Below are positions 6,920-8,114 of a stretch of DNA of 8,114 nt, in pieces. Source of the stretch: Verrucomicrobiota bacterium. Its GTDB lineage: Bacteria > Verrucomicrobiota > Verrucomicrobiia > Limisphaerales > JAEYXS01. The DNA lies in NCBI GenBank assembly GCA_021156225.1, contig JAJNBN010000132.1, positions 1-8,114 on the forward strand. The letters run 5' to 3'. Positions within the stretch are counted from its first letter, which is position 1. Each line of letters opens with the position of its first letter. The notes under the pieces are model-generated. The model saw nothing but the letters and a program-made list of their open reading frames with translations, searched no databases and was not told where the DNA came from. The translations under genes and the position numbers were made by a program.

Positions 6920-7687
6920 ATGGAGAACGAGCCCGCCAAATCAGCCCCTCGCCGTCCTGCTCTCCATGGACTGGACGCGAAAGCTCTGCTCGCAGCCGGT
7001 CTGGAGGTTTCTCCTTCACCGAATAAGCCATCTCCTCAACCGCTCGGCAGCACCAACCTCTCCCGCCGCAAGTGGCTGATACTTGGCGGCCTCACCGCTA
7101 TCGCCATTGGCACGGCTTGGTTTTACTCACGTAAAAAGCCCGCACCGTGGCAGGAACTTTTACCCTCTATAGACCTCAACTCGACCCACTCCCGTGGCGA
7201 ATGGCGTCATACTGACGGCGGTGTGGAATCCCTTCGTGATGACCAGCCCAATCTGCTCGCCATACCTGCTGAATTAGGCGACAGCTACGACCTACGCCTC
7301 GCCTTCACGCGCTTGACCGGCAATCGCTCCATCACCCTGTTCTTCCGCACCGCCCAAGGCACCACCACCTTGGAATTCGATTCCTGGGAACAGGCTGGCC
7401 TAGCCGGCATCCAACTCATCGACTCCCAAGACCTGCGCCAAAGCGGCTCCTTCACCTTCCCGATCGTGAATGGCCAGCCCTATGAATTCATGATAGAGGT
7501 GCGGCCCAATGAACTTCGGGTTTTGCACCAGCAAAAGGTATTGAAAAGCTATCCCGTGAAAGGACGCGAACTTCAGGTCCCCACGCCTTGGGGCTGGGAA
7601 GATGCCTGGGCCAGCGTTCCACTCGCGATCGGCGCGTGGAACTCCAAAGTCCGCTTCTCGCAACTCTCCTATCGGAAAGTCCGTTAG
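6920..7687 (+). CDS. Single-pass membrane protein, kinase-less partner of the ECF sigma factor
   Basis: 255 residues, not assigned to a named family. Residues 1-51 are a Pro/Ser/Lys-rich, probably disordered cytoplasmic segment ending in the positive RRK. Residues 53-69 form one transmembrane helix (LILGGLTAIAIGTAWFY) followed by SRKK. Residues 74-255 are a beta-rich outside domain beginning 'PWQELLPSIDL' and containing 'YDLRLAFTRLTGNRSITLFF' (about 115-134). From memory, this resembles the concanavalin/LamG-like C-terminal region after the transmembrane helix in verrucomicrobial Ser/Thr kinases encoded beside ECF sigma factors. No kinase motifs (GxGxxG, HRD, DFG) and no zinc-binding anti-sigma HxxxCxxC motif are present. 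It starts 10 bases after the sigma-factor stop, with no clear ribosome binding site, so translation may be coupled. A role in sensing or restraining the sigma factor is inferred from position only. It could instead be a shortened remnant of a kinase, though the frame is clean. Confidence 0.85.
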   Translation: MENEPAKSAPRRPALHGLDAKALLAAGLEVSPSPNKPSPQPLGSTNLSRRKWLILGGLTAIAIGTAWFYSRKKPAPWQELLPSIDLNSTHSRGEWRHTDGGVESLRDDQPNLLAIPAELGDSYDLRLAFTRLTGNRSITLFFRTAQGTTTLEFDSWEQAGLAGIQLIDSQDLRQSGSFTFPIVNGQPYEFMIEVRPNELRVLHQQKVLKSYPVKGRELQVPTPWGWEDAWASVPLAIGAWNSKVRFSQLSYRKVR

Positions 7688-7694
7688 CCGTCTC

Positions 7695-8114
7695 TTAGCC
7701 CACCTTGCGCAGCTTCGAGATGCGCCCGGTGTTCACCCACTCGGCCACGAGAATGTTACCCTTCGCATCGAAGCACGCATCGTGCGGGTGCAGGAATTTG
7801 CCACTCACCCAGTCCTTCCCATCCGCCTGCGAGCGCAACGCCCGGTTATTCGCCATCACCGTCTTCCGCCATTCCGGATCTTCACCCAGGTGCACGATCA
7901 CATTGTCCTTGTTGTCTAACAGTGTGATCCGCGCGCTCAGGTCCGGCACCATGAGCACATCCTTGTATATATCCACATTCGCGGGCATGTAAGAACCCGT
8001 CAGCGTCTTGATATGCTTTCCGTCCAGCGTCACCCATTGCAAACGGCTGTTGGAACGGTCGCAAATGACCAGTGATTTCTCCCGTCCCGCCCGGTCATCG
8101 AGGCAAATGCCATG
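7695..8114 (-). CDS. NHL-like six-bladed beta-propeller protein, C-terminal part (runs off the window)
   Basis: The reading frame stays open to the right edge, so these 139 residues are the C-terminal part of a longer protein. The first visible residues read HGICLDDRAGREKSLVICD, so the true start lies outside; the TTG codon at 8040-8042 is internal. Blade-like repeats are visible: 'RLQWVTLDGKHIKTL', 'ARITLLDNKDNVIVHLG' and 'HPHDACFDAKGNILVAEWV', ending 'GRISKLRKVG'. This pattern fits the NHL / peptidyl-amidating-lyase-like propellers common in Verrucomicrobiota and Planctomycetes, which are usually exported and of unknown substrate. The signal peptide, if any, is outside the window. The gene is convergent with the sigma-factor operon, with only seven bases between the two stop codons and no obvious terminator, so transcripts may overlap at their 3' ends. 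Confidence 0.85.
   Translation of the reverse strand, partial: HGICLDDRAGREKSLVICDRSNSRLQWVTLDGKHIKTLTGSYMPANVDIYKDVLMVPDLSARITLLDNKDNVIVHLGEDPEWRKTVMANNRALRSQADGKDWVSGKFLHPHDACFDAKGNILVAEWVNTGRISKLRKVG

Noticed and set aside
7673..7683. Small hairpin (CGGA-AAG-TCCG) between the convergent genes as a terminator
   Set aside because: Only four base pairs, partly within coding sequence, with no T-run on either strand.
8040..8042. TTG codon as the start of the right-edge propeller gene
   Set aside because: The frame continues upstream to the window edge with propeller-like sequence (HGICLDDRAG...), so the codon is internal.
1..8114. CRISPR array, tRNA, rRNA or transposase genes
   Set aside because: No regularly spaced repeats, cloverleaf-like sequence or transposase-like protein was seen on either strand.

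Overview
The window looks like a piece of a GC-rich chromosome from a Verrucomicrobiota bacterium, probably near Pedosphaera/Limisphaerales. This rests on three recognisable protein styles, not on a search: a planctomycete/verrucomicrobial ECF sigma factor with a TTRWSVV start and a KRGGG motif; a giant exported protein with a 'DADGDGQSNFAEWALGGTNP' module near its C-terminus; and an NHL-type propeller protein of a kind common in Verrucomicrobiota and Planctomycetes.

Layout. Bases 1-192 are a 3' intergenic region with a nested palindrome resembling REP-type repeats (100-163). Bases 193-5910 (minus strand) are one intact gene for a 1905-residue exported multidomain protein. From the N-terminus it has a signal peptide, an LVIVD-like propeller, an Ig-like domain, a PKD domain, a YVTN propeller, a di-heme cytochrome c module (MauG / cytochrome c peroxidase superfamily) interrupted by a CBM6/35-like domain, a second Ig-like domain, a concanavalin-like domain and an aspartate-rich calcium-type motif. 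Bases 5911-6183 form a divergent intergenic region with repeated T-rich motifs arranged as a long imperfect inverted repeat. On the plus strand, an ECF sigma factor (6184-6909) is followed 10 bases later by a single-pass membrane protein (6920-7687), apparently one operon. A convergent minus-strand gene for an NHL-like propeller protein (7695-8114) runs off the right edge.

How they may work together. The sigma factor and membrane protein look like a signalling pair. The membrane protein resembles the C-terminal transmembrane-plus-ectodomain half of the Ser/Thr kinases that often accompany this kind of sigma factor, but it has no kinase domain. It could be a kinase-less receptor or regulator. 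The shared intergenic motifs make it plausible, but unproven, that the cytochrome gene is co-regulated with, or controlled by, the sigma factor. The most unusual items are the carbohydrate-binding-like domain nested inside the cytochrome fold, the kinase-less sigma partner, and the intergenic repeats.
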